From NCBI GenBank assembly GCA_034770075.1, contig CM068385.1, positions 72,765,772 to 72,829,771 on the forward strand: a DNA stretch of 64,000 nucleotides, given 5' to 3'. Position numbers and translations under genes: made by a program. Below are positions 1-8,966 of this stretch, piece after piece. This stretch comes from Aralia elata (lineage: Eukaryota > Streptophyta > Magnoliopsida > Apiales > Araliaceae). The stretch's first letter is position 1, and the number at the start of each line of letters is the position of its first letter. A model generated the notes under the pieces. The model was not told the DNA's origin and did no database searches. It worked only from the letters and a program-made list of their open reading frames with translations.

Positions 1-364
1 TATTTGATCACTTGGAAAAGGGCTTATAAAATAAAGTGAATTCCTGTTAACAACTCGAATGAATTTAATAATTGGATAGATTTGATACATTGATTCATAT
101 GACATAATTGGAGATATTGTAGTCTTAAGTCTTAATCATCTGAAAATCAACCTTAGTGTTAGATAATTTTCTTAGTTAACGTCATTAGTCAAATTCATAA
201 TCAAAATTTGTGATCGTTTTAAATAGAAATTGAATTGGTATTAAATTAGTAGTTGGAGTTTATTTAACTGGATTCCTTGTGGGTTCGACACTTGTTACTT
301 ATTCTATATTACTTGTTGATCACGTACACTTGCGCGTAATTATTGATTGCTAAAATTGACAACA
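1..364 (+). repeat. 5' LTR, 3' portion only
   Basis: The same sequence recurs at 9869-10229. It ends in ACAACA at 364, six bases before the primer binding site. Differences from the other copy are A/G near 111, G/A near 118 and one extra base in each of three short A or T runs. Confidence 0.93.
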
Positions 365-370
365 AGTTTT

Positions 371-388
371 TGGCGCCGTTGCCGGGGA
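371..388 (+). other. Primer binding site, tRNA-Asp
   Basis: TGGCGCCGTTGCCGGGGA is complementary to the 3' end of plant tRNA-Asp(GTC), which ends in CCCCGGCAACGGCGCCA. It lies six bases (AGTTTT) after the LTR end, as in Athila/Calypso-type elements. A leader of about 120 bases with a T-rich tract separates it from the gag ATG. Confidence 0.9.
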
Positions 389-511
389 ATCCGTAGTTTA
401 AATATTAATTCCATATTAGTTTCAATCAATTCGGTTTTAGTTTAAACACTTTTTTTTTTATTTTAATTTTTCTTATTTTGTTTCTTCTTTCCGCAGGTAG
501 CTCAATTGTGT

Positions 512-1603
512 ATGCACACTAGATCTAAGGGTAAAAAGGAGCTTTTGTTATACACCGAGGACATTGAGAAGAAGTTCCGGAAATTAAGATTGAATAGTGA
601 AGAAAAACTGGCAGAGGGAGAAGAAATTCCTTTAAACATGGCTGGGGAAGAGCAAAGGTCAATTAGGGATTATGCCACGCCTACAGTTACAGATATTCAG
701 TCTAGCATTCGGAGACTTGCGATCAATGCGAACAGCTATGAGATAAAACCGGGTACGATTCAAATGTTACAGAATTCGGGACAGTTTGGGGGTAGTCCGA
801 ATGATGACCCGAGTGAACACATCAGAAGTTTCTTAGAAATCTGCGACACCTTCAAGTGTAACAACGTTACAGAAGAAGCTATAAGGTTAAGACTTTTTCC
901 ATTCACACTGAGAGATAAAGCAAAGAGTTGGCTACATTCTTTGCCACCAGGTTCAATCACGGCTTGGGACGACTTAGCTCAAAAATTTCTGGCTAAGTTA
1001 TTTCCACCAGCAAAGACGGCAAGACTAAGAAATGAAATTCACACTTTCACCCAGTTTGACTCAGAAACATTGAATGAGGCATGGGAACGGTTTAAGGACT
1101 TGCTTCGAAAGTGTCCGCACCATGGAATCCAGAAATGGTTGCAGGTACAAACGTTCTGCGATGGATTGGATGGTCCTACGAGGGCTAGTGTTGATGCAGC
1201 TGCTGGAGGTGCCATCATGGGTAAGAATATTGATGAAGCTTTCCAATTGTTAGAAACAATGGCAACCAATAACTACCAGTGGCCTACGGCACGGTTAAAT
1301 CAGTCAAAAACAGCAGGGAAAATAGAAGTCGATGCAGTTACAGCCTTAGCAGCCCAGATGTCCGCTCTAACGAGGAAGATAGATTCATGGGGACCGCGAT
1401 CAGTTGCACAGGTGGCGATAATTTGTGAACAGTGTGCAGGAGAGCACTCCACAGATCAGTGTCCTATAAATGCAGAGTCGGCTCAGTTTGTAGGAAGATA
1501 TAACAGACCGCCAGCACCGTATCAGAATGCTTATAATCCGGGTTGGAGGAACCATCCGGGTTTCTCTTGGAGTAACAATCAAGCTCAAACTCAGGCTCCA
1601 TGA
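512..1603 (+). CDS. gag: Athila gag (capsid/nucleocapsid), ended by a premature TGA
   Basis: Structural protein of the retrotransposon particle. The central part is a Retrotrans_gag domain (about residues 110-220), with the family signature of a tryptophan-rich RDKAKSWL segment, then RNEI, the F-T-Q-F stretch and W-E-R-F. A single zinc knuckle, CEQC-AGEH-STDQC (CX2CX3HX4C), lies near residues 308-320; this X3 spacing is usual for the Athila/Tat branch. The C-terminus is rich in Pro, Gln and Asn. The TGA at 1601-1603 is followed in the same frame by more P/Q-rich linker and then protease, so gag and pol were once one polyprotein. No overlap or frameshift signal is seen. Confidence 0.88.
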   Translation: MHTRSKGKKELLLYTEDIEKKFRKLRLNSEEKLAEGEEIPLNMAGEEQRSIRDYATPTVTDIQSSIRRLAINANSYEIKPGTIQMLQNSGQFGGSPNDDPSEHIRSFLEICDTFKCNNVTEEAIRLRLFPFTLRDKAKSWLHSLPPGSITAWDDLAQKFLAKLFPPAKTARLRNEIHTFTQFDSETLNEAWERFKDLLRKCPHHGIQKWLQVQTFCDGLDGPTRASVDAAAGGAIMGKNIDEAFQLLETMATNNYQWPTARLNQSKTAGKIEVDAVTALAAQMSALTRKIDSWGPRSVAQVAIICEQCAGEHSTDQCPINAESAQFVGRYNRPPAPYQNAYNPGWRNHPGFSWSNNQAQTQAP

Positions 1604-4600
1604 CCACAGAACCCACCCGGTTTTCAAAATCAAGGTCCACAGCAGGCGGAAAGGAAGCCGAATTTAGAAGATGCGTTGGCAAAGTTCATTGTAGCTACCG
1701 ATAAGAGGATGACAGAGCAAGATAAGTTGTTGAATCAGGTAGATTTAAATGTGAAGAGCCAAGCGGTATCAATCAGAAATTTGGAGAATCAGATGGGCCA
1801 GATAGCTCAAGCATTGAACACTCGTCTTCACGGAGCACTACCGAGTGATACTGAAATTAATCCGAGTGGGAAAGAGCATTGCAAAGCTGTAACTTTAAGA
1901 AGCGGAAAAGAGCTAACTGAGGTGGTGAAGGGAAGTGAGAAGCAAAAATCTACTGAAAATAACGGGGTAGTCACTGAGGAAAATGTAGGCGATGATACCG
2001 AGTCAGAAAAGAGTCCAGAAGAGGAGGTAAAACTTAATGTAAGCAAGCAAAGAAGTGTAGTGCCTCCACTTCCATTCCCTCAGAGATTTCAGAAATCCAA
2101 ATTAGACAAACAATTCTCAAAATTTTTGGAGGTCTTTAAGAAGCTTCATATCAACATTCCTTTTGCAGAAGCTTTGGAACAAATGCCCAGTTATGCCAAA
2201 TTCATGAAGGAAGTCTTGTCAAAGAAACGGAAATTGGGTGAATTTGAGACAGTGGCACTAACCGAAGAGTGCAGTGCAATCTTGCAAAATAAATTACCGC
2301 CGAAATTGAAGGATCCGGGTAGTTTCACGATTCCGTGCGTGATAGGTAATCAGTTTTCTGGGAGGGCATTGTGCGATTTGGGAGCGAGTATCAACTTAAT
2401 GCCATTATCAGTTTACATTCAGCTTGGGTTGAAAGCACCAAAACCGACAAATATCAGCTTGCAGTTAGCAGATCGGTCAGTAACCTATCCGAGGGGAATT
2501 GTGGAAGACATTCTGGTAAAGGTTGACAAGTTCATTTTTCCGGCTGATTTCATCATTCTTGATTACGAGGAGGACAAAGAAATCCCAATTATATTGGGTC
2601 GACCATTCTTAGCAACAGGGAAAACTTTGATAGATGTGCAGAAGGGTGAATTGACAATGAGAGTTAACGATCAGGAAGTCACTTTCAATGTGTTCAAATC
2701 AATGAAATTCCCTGAAGAAGCCGAGGTATGCTCGCGAATTGACATAGTGGAAGAGGCAGTGTTCGAGGTATTCAACAGAACTTACTTAGCAGATCCACTA
2801 GAGGCGGCATTAACTAGTTCTGATGAAATTGACGACTTGGATCAGATGGATTATGTGAAAATACTTGATGCGGTACCAATATCTCGGAAATTCAACAAGC
2901 AATTTGATAGTTTAGATCGTACCAAAGAAGTAGAGAAGCAATCTAAAACGTCAATGGAGGAACCACCGGTCCTAGAACTCAAACCCCTTCCCACTCATCT
3001 AAGGTATGCTTACTTAGGCGATTCCAACACTTTACCGATAATAGTTTCTGCTCATTTAAATGAAATCCAAGAAGAAAAACTATTGAGGGTGTTGCGCGAG
3101 TTTAAGACAGCAATTGGGTGGACCATAGCTGATATAAAGGGCATTAGCCCATCGTTTTGCATGCATAAAATCTTGCTCGAGGAAGAGGCAAAACCAGTAA
3201 TTGAGCAGCAGAGAAGATTAAATCCAATCATGAAGGATGTGGTGAAAAAGGAAATCATCAAGTGGTTGGATGCGGGAATAATATATCCAATTTCAGATAG
3301 CTCTTGGGTCAGTCCTGTGCATTGTGTACCAAAGAAAGGCGGAATGACTGTGGTAGCAAACGAATATAACGAGCTCATCCCAACACGGACTGTGACTGGG
3401 TGGAGAGTGTGTATTGATTACCGCAAATTGAACAAGGCGACTCGTAAGGATCATTTTCCCTTGCCTTTCATTGACCAGATGTTGGATAGGTTAGCGGGTC
3501 ATCAATTTTACTGTCTTTTGGATGGATATTCAGGATATAACCAGATTGCAATCGCTCCGGAAGACCAAGAGAAGACCACGTTCACTTGTCCTTATGGAAC
3601 TTTCGCTTTCCGAAGGATGTCATTTGGTCTTTGCAACGCACCGGCCACATTCCAGAGAAGTATGATGGCTATTTTCTCGGATATGGTCGAACAGAATTTG
3701 GAAGTCTTCATGGATGATTTCTCGGTCTTTGGAGACAGTTTTGATCGGTGTCTGAATAATCTGATTTTAGTATTAAAAAGGTGTGTGGAGACGAATCTGG
3801 TACTCAATTGGGAAAAATGTCACTTCATGGTAAGTGAAGGTATAATATTGGGTCATAAGGTCTCCGCAGGAGGAATTGAGGTGGATCCAGCCAAGATAGA
3901 AGCAATTGACAAATTACCTCCACCTACTTCAGTAAAGGGAATTCGGAGTTTTCTCGGTCATGCAGGCTTTTATCGGCGTTTCATAAAAGACTTCTCCAAA
4001 ATTTCCAAACCATTATGCACACTCCTTGAGAAAGATGCTCCTTTCAAAATTGATCAATCGTGCATCGATGCATTTGAAGTACTGAAGAAGAAATTGGTGT
4101 CAGCTCCGATCATAGTTGCTCCTGATTGGTCCATTCCATTTGAACTTATGTGCGATGCAAGTGATTTCGCAGTTGGAGCGGTTTTGGGGCAACGTAGAGA
4201 TAAGATATTTCACACAATCTACTACGCAAGCAAGACTCTCACGGGTGCTCAGCTCAATTATACAACAACTGAGAAAGAATTACTTGCGGTGGTGTTTGCT
4301 TTTGACAAGTTTCGGGCATATCTAGTTGGGACTAAGGTGATAGTTTTTACGGATCATTCGGCAATCAAGTATCTGATTGAGAAGAAAGATGCAAAGCCAA
4401 GGTTGATTCGTTGGGTTCTTCTCTTGCAAGAATTCGACTTAGAGATCCGAGACAGGAAAGGCACAGAAAATCAGGTCGCTGATCATCTTTCCAGATTAGA
4501 AAACTCCGAAGTGATACCAGATGAATTAGTGATCAACGAATCGTTTCCGGATGAGCAATTGTTTCGGATCACGACGAAAGTGCCTTGGTATGCGGATTTT

Positions 4601-5341
4601 GTCAATTATCTGGTAAGCAACGTCCTCCCTCCGGATTTGAGTTTTCAACAACGAAAGAAATTTCTTCATGATGTCAAGCAATATTTCTGGGAGGAGCCGT
4701 TCTTGTTCAAGACTTGTGCAGACCAAATGATCAGGCGATGTGTGCCCGGTGAAGAGATGGATAGCATCCTAACTCATTGTCATTCTTCAGAGTATGGTGG
4801 GCACTATGGAGGCGAACGGACAGCGGCAAAAGTGCTCCAATCAGGTTTTTTCTGGCCCTCGTTGTTCAAAGACGCTCATCTTTTTGTCCTAAAGTGTGAC
4901 CGATGCCAACGGGTTGGAAATATCTCTAAGCGGAACGAAGTGCCTCTCAACAACATACTTGAAGTTGAACTTTTTGATGTATGGGGCATTGACTTTATGG
5001 GGGCATTTCCTTCATCATTAAACAATCAATATATATTATTGGCAGTGGACTATGTGTCAAAATGGGTTGAAGCAGCTGCTTTACCCACCAATGATGCCAA
5101 GGTTGTTTTGCGGTTCTTACGGAAGAACATTTTCACCAGGTTCGGAACACCACGAGCCATAATCAGTGATGAAGGTACCCATTTCTGCAATAAACACTTC
5201 GCTAAGCTTCTTGTTTCGTATGGGGTTCAACACAAAATAGCTACGGCTTACCATCCCCAAACAAATGGTCAAGCCGAAGTGTCAAATCGCGAGATTAAGG
5301 GCATCTTGGAGAAAGTCGTGAATCCGTCACGTAAGGATTAG
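1604..5341 (+). CDS. pol: Athila pol: protease, reverse transcriptase, RNase H, integrase core
   Basis: It continues the gag frame after the TGA; there is no ATG at its head, so translation needs readthrough. In order: a linker; aspartic protease with D-L-G-A-S near 2375; reverse transcriptase from about 3180, with YRKLN and catalytic FMDD at 3707-3718; RNase H with CDAS near 4150 and TDHSA near 4352; integrase zinc domain (H...H...C...C, about 4775-4915); and integrase core with Asp near 4990 and 5167 and Glu near 5275 (NGQAEV). All these catalytic residues are present. It stops at TAG 5339-5341, where relatives keep Trp, so the integrase C-terminal part is severed. Confidence 0.9.
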   Translation, partial: PQNPPGFQNQGPQQAERKPNLEDALAKFIVATDKRMTEQDKLLNQVDLNVKSQAVSIRNLENQMGQIAQALNTRLHGALPSDTEINPSGKEHCKAVTLRSGKELTEVVKGSEKQKSTENNGVVTEENVGDDTESEKSPEEEVKLNVSKQRSVVPPLPFPQRFQKSKLDKQFSKFLEVFKKLHINIPFAEALEQMPSYAKFMKEVLSKKRKLGEFETVALTEECSAILQNKLPPKLKDPGSFTIPCVIGNQFSGRALCDLGASINLMPLSVYIQLGLKAPKPTNISLQLADRSVTYPRGIVEDILVKVDKFIFPADFIILDYEEDKEIPIILGRPFLATGKTLIDVQKGELTMRVNDQEVTFNVFKSMKFPEEAEVCSRIDIVEEAVFEVFNRTYLADPLEAALTSSDEIDDLDQMDYVKILDAVPISRKFNKQFDSLDRTKEVEKQSKTSMEEPPVLELKPLPTHLRYAYLGDSNTLPIIVSAHLNEIQEEKLLRVLREFKTAIGWTIADIKGISPSFCMHKILLEEEAKPVIEQQRRLNPIMKDVVKKEIIKWLDAGIIYPISDSSWVSPVHCVPKKGGMTVVANEYNELIPTRTVTGWRVCIDYRKLNKATRKDHFPLPFIDQMLDRLAGHQFYCLLDGYSGYNQIAIAPEDQEKTTFTCPYGTFAFRRMSFGLCNAPATFQRSMMAIFSDMVEQNLEVFMDDFSVFGDSFDRCLNNLILVLKRCVETNLVLNWEKCHFMVSEGIILGHKVSAGGIEVDPAKIEAIDKLPPPTSVKGIRSFLGHAGFYRRFIKDFSKISKPLCTLLEKDAPFKIDQSCIDAFEVLKKKLVSAPIIVAPDWSIPFELMCDASDFAVGAVLGQRRDKIFHTIYYASKTLTGAQLNYTTTEKELLAVVFAFDKFRAYLVGTKVIVFTDHSAIKYLIEKKDAKPRLIRWVLLLQEFDLEIRDRKGTENQVADHLSRLENSEVIPDELVINESFPDEQLFRITTKVPWYADFVNYLVSNVLPPDLSFQQRKKFLHDVKQYFWEEPFLFKTCADQMIRRCVPGEEMDSILTHCHSSEYGGHYGGERTAAKVLQSGFFWPSLFKDAHLFVLKCDRCQRVGNISKRNEVPLNNILEVELFDVWGIDFMGAFPSSLNNQYILLAVDYVSKWVEAAALPTNDAKVVLRFLRKNIFTRFGTPRAIISDEGTHFCNKHFAKLLVSYGVQHKIATAYHPQTNGQAEVSNREIKGILEKVVNPSRKD

Positions 5342-5884
5342 GCGATGAAGTTAGATGATGCTTTATGGGCATATCGCACAACATATAAGAACCCCATCGG
5401 AATGTCACCGTATCGAATGGTTTATGGAAAAGCGTGTCATTTACCGGTGGAGCTGGAACATAAAGCGTATTGGGCCATCCGTAAGTTAAACTTTGATCTC
5501 CAAGCTTCGGGCGAGAAGCGGCTTCTTCAATTGAACGAGATGGATGAATTTCGACATCGCGCGTATGAAAATGCCAAACTCTATAAGGAAAAAGTTAAGA
5601 AATGACATGACAAACGTATCCTTGATCGGAAGTTCGAACCGGGACAGACAGTTTTGCTATTCAATTCCAGGTTGCGTCTTTTTCCCGGCAAATTAAAATC
5701 AAGATGGTCGGGACCATTCGTGGTTACTTCAGTCGCTCCGCATGGTGCTATTGAGGTTGAAGAACCCAATTCAAAGCGGACGTTCAAAGTTAACGGTCAG
5801 AGATTGAAACACTACTGGGGGGGTGATATCGATCGCCAATCATCATCGATATATCTTACGTCGGTCGATCAAGCAGACATCTGA
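5342..5884 (+). pseudogene. Athila integrase C-terminal region, split by a TGA
   Basis: Same frame as the upstream pol. It begins AMKLDDALWAYRT and continues with the GMSPYRMVYGKACHLPVE motif, typical just after the integrase core in Athila-type elements. A TGA at 5603-5605 (K-K-stop-H-D where relatives have K-K-W-H-D) splits it. The last part, to the TGA ending at 5884, holds the R-LFPGKLKSRWSGPF stretch, the usual SH3-like integrase C-terminal motif. An internal ATG at 5345 could start only a short peptide. No chromodomain is seen, as expected for a non-chromovirus. Confidence 0.85.
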
Positions 5885-6127
5885 TACCATCAAGGTCGTC
5901 GGGCTGACGACGTTAAACCAAGCGCTTTTGGGAGGCAACCCAACAATCTTTCGTATCATTATTTTTAGTTTAATTTAGTTTATAGATTATAGTTAGATTC
6001 TTCGTATTTTAGTTAGTAATTCTTCTTGATCTTCATTCTAATTCATGCTTCAATTTAGTTTCAGGGATAATTTGTGGTTCTGAGTGATGCTGGTGTTTCA
6101 AGGTTAATGAGAAAACTTGAGTTTGGA

Positions 6128-6403
6128 TCCTGCATGTCGACGCCCCGGCTTCAAATCAAGCCTAAGTGTCAAAGCCCCGGCGTCGCCCTACCATTTTGTC
6201 TCTGCATAGCGAAGCCCCGGCGTCCAACTAAGAGCAAATGCAACGCCCCGGCGTCGCCCTCACATTATGTCTCGGCATGCCGACGCCCCGGCGTCCAAAT
6301 CCAGTCAAAATCCAACGCCCCGGCGTCGAAAGGGAAATCCAGTTCCTGCATGCCGAAGCCCCGGCGTCCAACTGCTATATAAATTCGACGCCCCGGCGTT
6401 GGT
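6128..6403 (+). repeat. 72 bp higher-order tandem repeat of a CpG-rich dyad (CGCCCCGGCGTC)
   Basis: Eight copies of an imperfect palindrome, core GACGCCCCGGCGTC, start near 6142, 6173, 6212, 6244, 6284, 6316, 6357 and 6389. Spacing alternates 31-32 and 39-41, giving four units of about 72 bases; each begins with a GCAT motif at 6132, 6204, 6275 and 6348. A TATA-like TATATAAA at 6376-6383 lies between the last two dyads. The block is much more GC-rich than its surroundings, and its CpGs are largely intact. Confidence 0.9.
6376..6383 (+). promoter_or_regulatory. TATA-like box upstream of ORF2
   Basis: TATATAAA between the last two GC dyads, about 300 bases before the ORF2 ATG and followed by a C/T-rich leader. 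Spacing and context fit an internal promoter, but this is inference only; a spliced subgenomic transcript from the LTR is the alternative. Confidence 0.35.
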
Positions 6404-6679
6404 CCAACAATTCGAATTTTATTGAAGAGGCATATCAGGTGAGATTGTTCCAACTCTTCATTACCTACTTTAATTAGAACTCTCTTCCTTCTTTTCCTTC
6501 TCTACTTCGAATTCTTTTCTTCTTCTCCTTTTCTTCCTAACACAAAACCCTAGTTCATTCTCATCCACTCTTGGTTATTCAACATTCAAGCAACATCTCC
6601 TTTCTCGGATCCAACCATAGGCACAACAAACTTTCTTTTTCTTCCTAATTACTATATCTCTCCACTCACGGTGAACATC

Positions 6680-7903
6680 ATGTCTTCGAAACGTCGTCGC
6701 GGTGAGGGATCATCCTCGGCCCCGCCTAAACCATATGATAAAAAGAAATTTATTAGTGCCGAGGCTTCCGATCGTTTCACCGCGTTAATCAACAAAACAC
6801 TTGTTCCAGAGCGGGGACTTCGCCCCGATGAAACTCAGGATGGTGATATTGCCGTAATGATTGCTGAGTGGGATTGGTTTACATTCACTGAGCAACCCGA
6901 ACCGGCGGTGATTCAAATTGTGAAAGAATTTTATGCCAATGCCAAAGATCACAATTTCTATCGGGTCCAAGTGCGGGGAAAGACTGTATCGTTCCATAGT
7001 GATGTAATCAATCGTTATTACAACCTTTTGACGATAAAAGATGATGATTATGTGACGTATGTGAAACAGGGCCCGGATTATGAGTTGATTGCGCAACAAA
7101 TGTGTCAACCTGGTACTGTTTGGAAAGTGATGGATAAGGCTGCCATGCACGTTCCGTTGTCTTCACTAAATCGCTATGTCAAGGCGTGGTATGCTTTTCT
7201 TTGTGCTAAGCTCATGCCGACTACTCATGTTAGCGATATCATGAAGGAGAGGGCTGTTCTCCTCTACTGTTTGGTGCGTGGCATGTCCATTGATGTGGGT
7301 GAAGTGATTGAGAGTTCCATCCTCCGAGCCCTTAAGCAAGGAACCAAGGGGGGTTTACCACATCCCTCCTTAATTTGTGGATTGTGTCAGCAGGCGGGCG
7401 TCAAATGGGCTCCTGATGCACCATTAGTACATCCGATGCCACCGATCGATCATTCCTTGATTGCGCGATATAAAGTTTGGCAAGGAGGAGAGTCTGATGT
7501 GCGTGGGCTGGGGTTCATTGTGCACCAAACTGAACAGCAGACTGATGAGTATCCCGCAGCTCCAGCTTCTACCATTGACGGTACTTCTTCCCATGGTGTT
7601 GATGATCGGTTTGGGAGATGGATGCAAAAGATGGATAAGCAACATGCTGATTTGACTAGACAGAACCAGCGCATTGCCAAACGCCAAGGTGTCATGTATT
7701 CCTATAATGTTAATTTTAACACCGCCTTGGCTAAGATGTTTGCTCAGATGAACCCGACTGGCGAGCCCGTTCAATTTCCACAGCCGCCTAATTTGCCAGC
7801 TTACCCCCCTTCTGACTCGGATGCGAGCGAGCCTGCTGATGAGGATGATGAGGATGATGAGGCTGATGCGGATGACAGTGAGGAGGTTGATCGCGATGAT
7901 TGA
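6680..7903 (+). CDS. Athila ORF2, env-position protein (putative plant transposon protein family)
   Basis: An intact frame of 407 residues from the ATG at 6680 (a GTG nine bases upstream is not needed). It starts with a basic, Ser-rich segment (MSSKRRRGEGSSS). A globular part follows with the features I associate with the 'putative plant transposon protein' domain of Athila-group elements: LVPERGL near residue 40, VKEFYAN near 78, VRGK-V-FHSDVINRYYN near 96, and a Trp/Cys-rich middle. The last 40 residues are almost all Asp, Glu, Ala and Ser. I see no signal peptide or membrane segment, so the label 'envelope-like' refers to position only. It occupies the env position between pol and the PPT. 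Its function is unknown. Being stop-free while gag-pol has stops is notable. Confidence 0.8.
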   Translation: MSSKRRRGEGSSSAPPKPYDKKKFISAEASDRFTALINKTLVPERGLRPDETQDGDIAVMIAEWDWFTFTEQPEPAVIQIVKEFYANAKDHNFYRVQVRGKTVSFHSDVINRYYNLLTIKDDDYVTYVKQGPDYELIAQQMCQPGTVWKVMDKAAMHVPLSSLNRYVKAWYAFLCAKLMPTTHVSDIMKERAVLLYCLVRGMSIDVGEVIESSILRALKQGTKGGLPHPSLICGLCQQAGVKWAPDAPLVHPMPPIDHSLIARYKVWQGGESDVRGLGFIVHQTEQQTDEYPAAPASTIDGTSSHGVDDRFGRWMQKMDKQHADLTRQNQRIAKRQGVMYSYNVNFNTALAKMFAQMNPTGEPVQFPQPPNLPAYPPSDSDASEPADEDDEDDEADADDSEEVDRDD

Positions 7904-8966
7904 CCTAGTCAGGGAAGTCCTCAGTTTCATTTTTCTTTCTTTTTCGCATGAGGACATTGCGTCATTTAAGTTTGGGGGTAGCGTAGTGTTTTGCATTGTG
8001 TGTTTTGCATTGTGCATAGTAGGATTGTTTTTCATATAGTTTATTTATTCATTTAGGATCTGTTGCGTGTGCATCTAGTTTTACTAGTTTTATTGTGATC
8101 ATGCATATATGTCATGTAGTTTACATCGAGTATAATTTGAGCATGATGATATATGGATTCTTGTGAGGGCCAGTGATAGGAACTTGTGAATTACGTGATA
8201 AATTGAATGATTGTGATCATGATAACTAAGTTATTTCTTGGACATTTATTGGCTTTGTTTTATGGGAAACCCACCCTTGAATTAACTTATTGCATAAAGT
8301 TCAATGTGTTGGTTGGATAATGACTTGGTCTGATTGAAAGAATGTGAAGGTTTGGGAAAGATAAGAATCACCTTGTTGGTCTATTTCATTAAAAAAAAAA
8401 ACAAAGAAAAAAAAAAGAAAAAAAAATCTATTGAATAAGCTTGATTAGTTATCTTTGTGGCCTCTGTTACTCGGATAAGCGCGCCCTAAAATCAATTGGT
8501 TTGGGAGTCGTTGGTCGAAAGTTCGTTACATGGGTAACTTTGAAAAGCCTAATGAAGATTAACATTGCACATGTCAAGATGAAGAAAAAAAAAAAGAGCG
8601 AGATGGAGCGTAAAACGCACTCGTTGCAAATAAAAGAAAAAAATGGAAGGAAAATGCATTGATATCTGTGATCATCTTTCGTTGAGCCGTAAGATTCTGG
8701 AGGTTGACTGAGTTATAATTTGATTGACATGTTGACACGTGCATAAATATGATGGGTTGAAAATAAAATGGGTTGATAGTGTTTCAAGTTTAATTCATGT
8801 GGGAATGTGATCGATCATTCGAATTTCGGTTAAGGAACTTTGAGGCCGTCTATGGATATTTGAATTGATTTGTGCTTGAGTTAGTAGGATCATGCTAGTT
8901 AGTTGCATTCATTTATGTTTTAGTTAATAGCATTGCTTGAGGACAAGCAAATGTTTAAGTTTGGGG
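7904..8966 (+). other. Athila 3' untranslated region with two PPT-like motifs
   Basis: About 1.06 kb without a gene. TTTAAGTTTGGGGGTA occurs at 7965-7980 and again at 8954-8969, each preceded by GAGGACA. The second abuts the 3' LTR and is the likely polypurine tract. An A-rich block (8391-8427) lies between. Short open frames here are not supported. Confidence 0.7.

Larger units (their letters stand above)
512..5884 (+). pseudogene. Athila gag-pol polyprotein frame with three in-frame stops
   Basis: From the ATG at 512 to the TGA ending at 5884 one frame runs for about 1,790 codons with no frameshift. It is broken only by TGA at 1601-1603, TAG at 5339-5341 and TGA at 5603-5605. The second and third fall where the family normally has tryptophan (TGG). 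The first is in a proline/glutamine-rich linker and would be CGA (Arg) before a C-to-T change. The frame can also be opened six bases earlier at a TTG, but the ATG at 512 is the sensible start. All diagnostic domains (gag, knuckle, protease, RT, RNase H, integrase) are present, so this is a recently inactivated copy. Confidence 0.9.
5885..6679 (+). other. Spacer between gag-pol and ORF2
   Basis: 795 bases. The first part is AT-rich; 6128-6403 is a CpG-rich tandem array described separately; 6420-6670 is a C/T-rich leader running into ORF2. Short open frames over the array encode only translated repeat (Pro/Arg-rich) and show no sign of being genes. Confidence 0.7.

Noticed and set aside
1601..1675. 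Programmed stop readthrough or frameshift between gag and pol
   Set aside because: Gag and pol are in the same frame and the other two stops in the same element hit conserved Trp codons, so random inactivation is simpler; no readthrough context was recognised.
6074..6477. Pro/Arg-rich open frames of 79-102 codons before Athila ORF2
   Set aside because: They translate the CpG dyad array; they overlap in several frames and lack family features.
7424..8035. 203-codon open frame on - opposite Athila ORF2
   Set aside because: Shadow of ORF2 codon use on the other strand.
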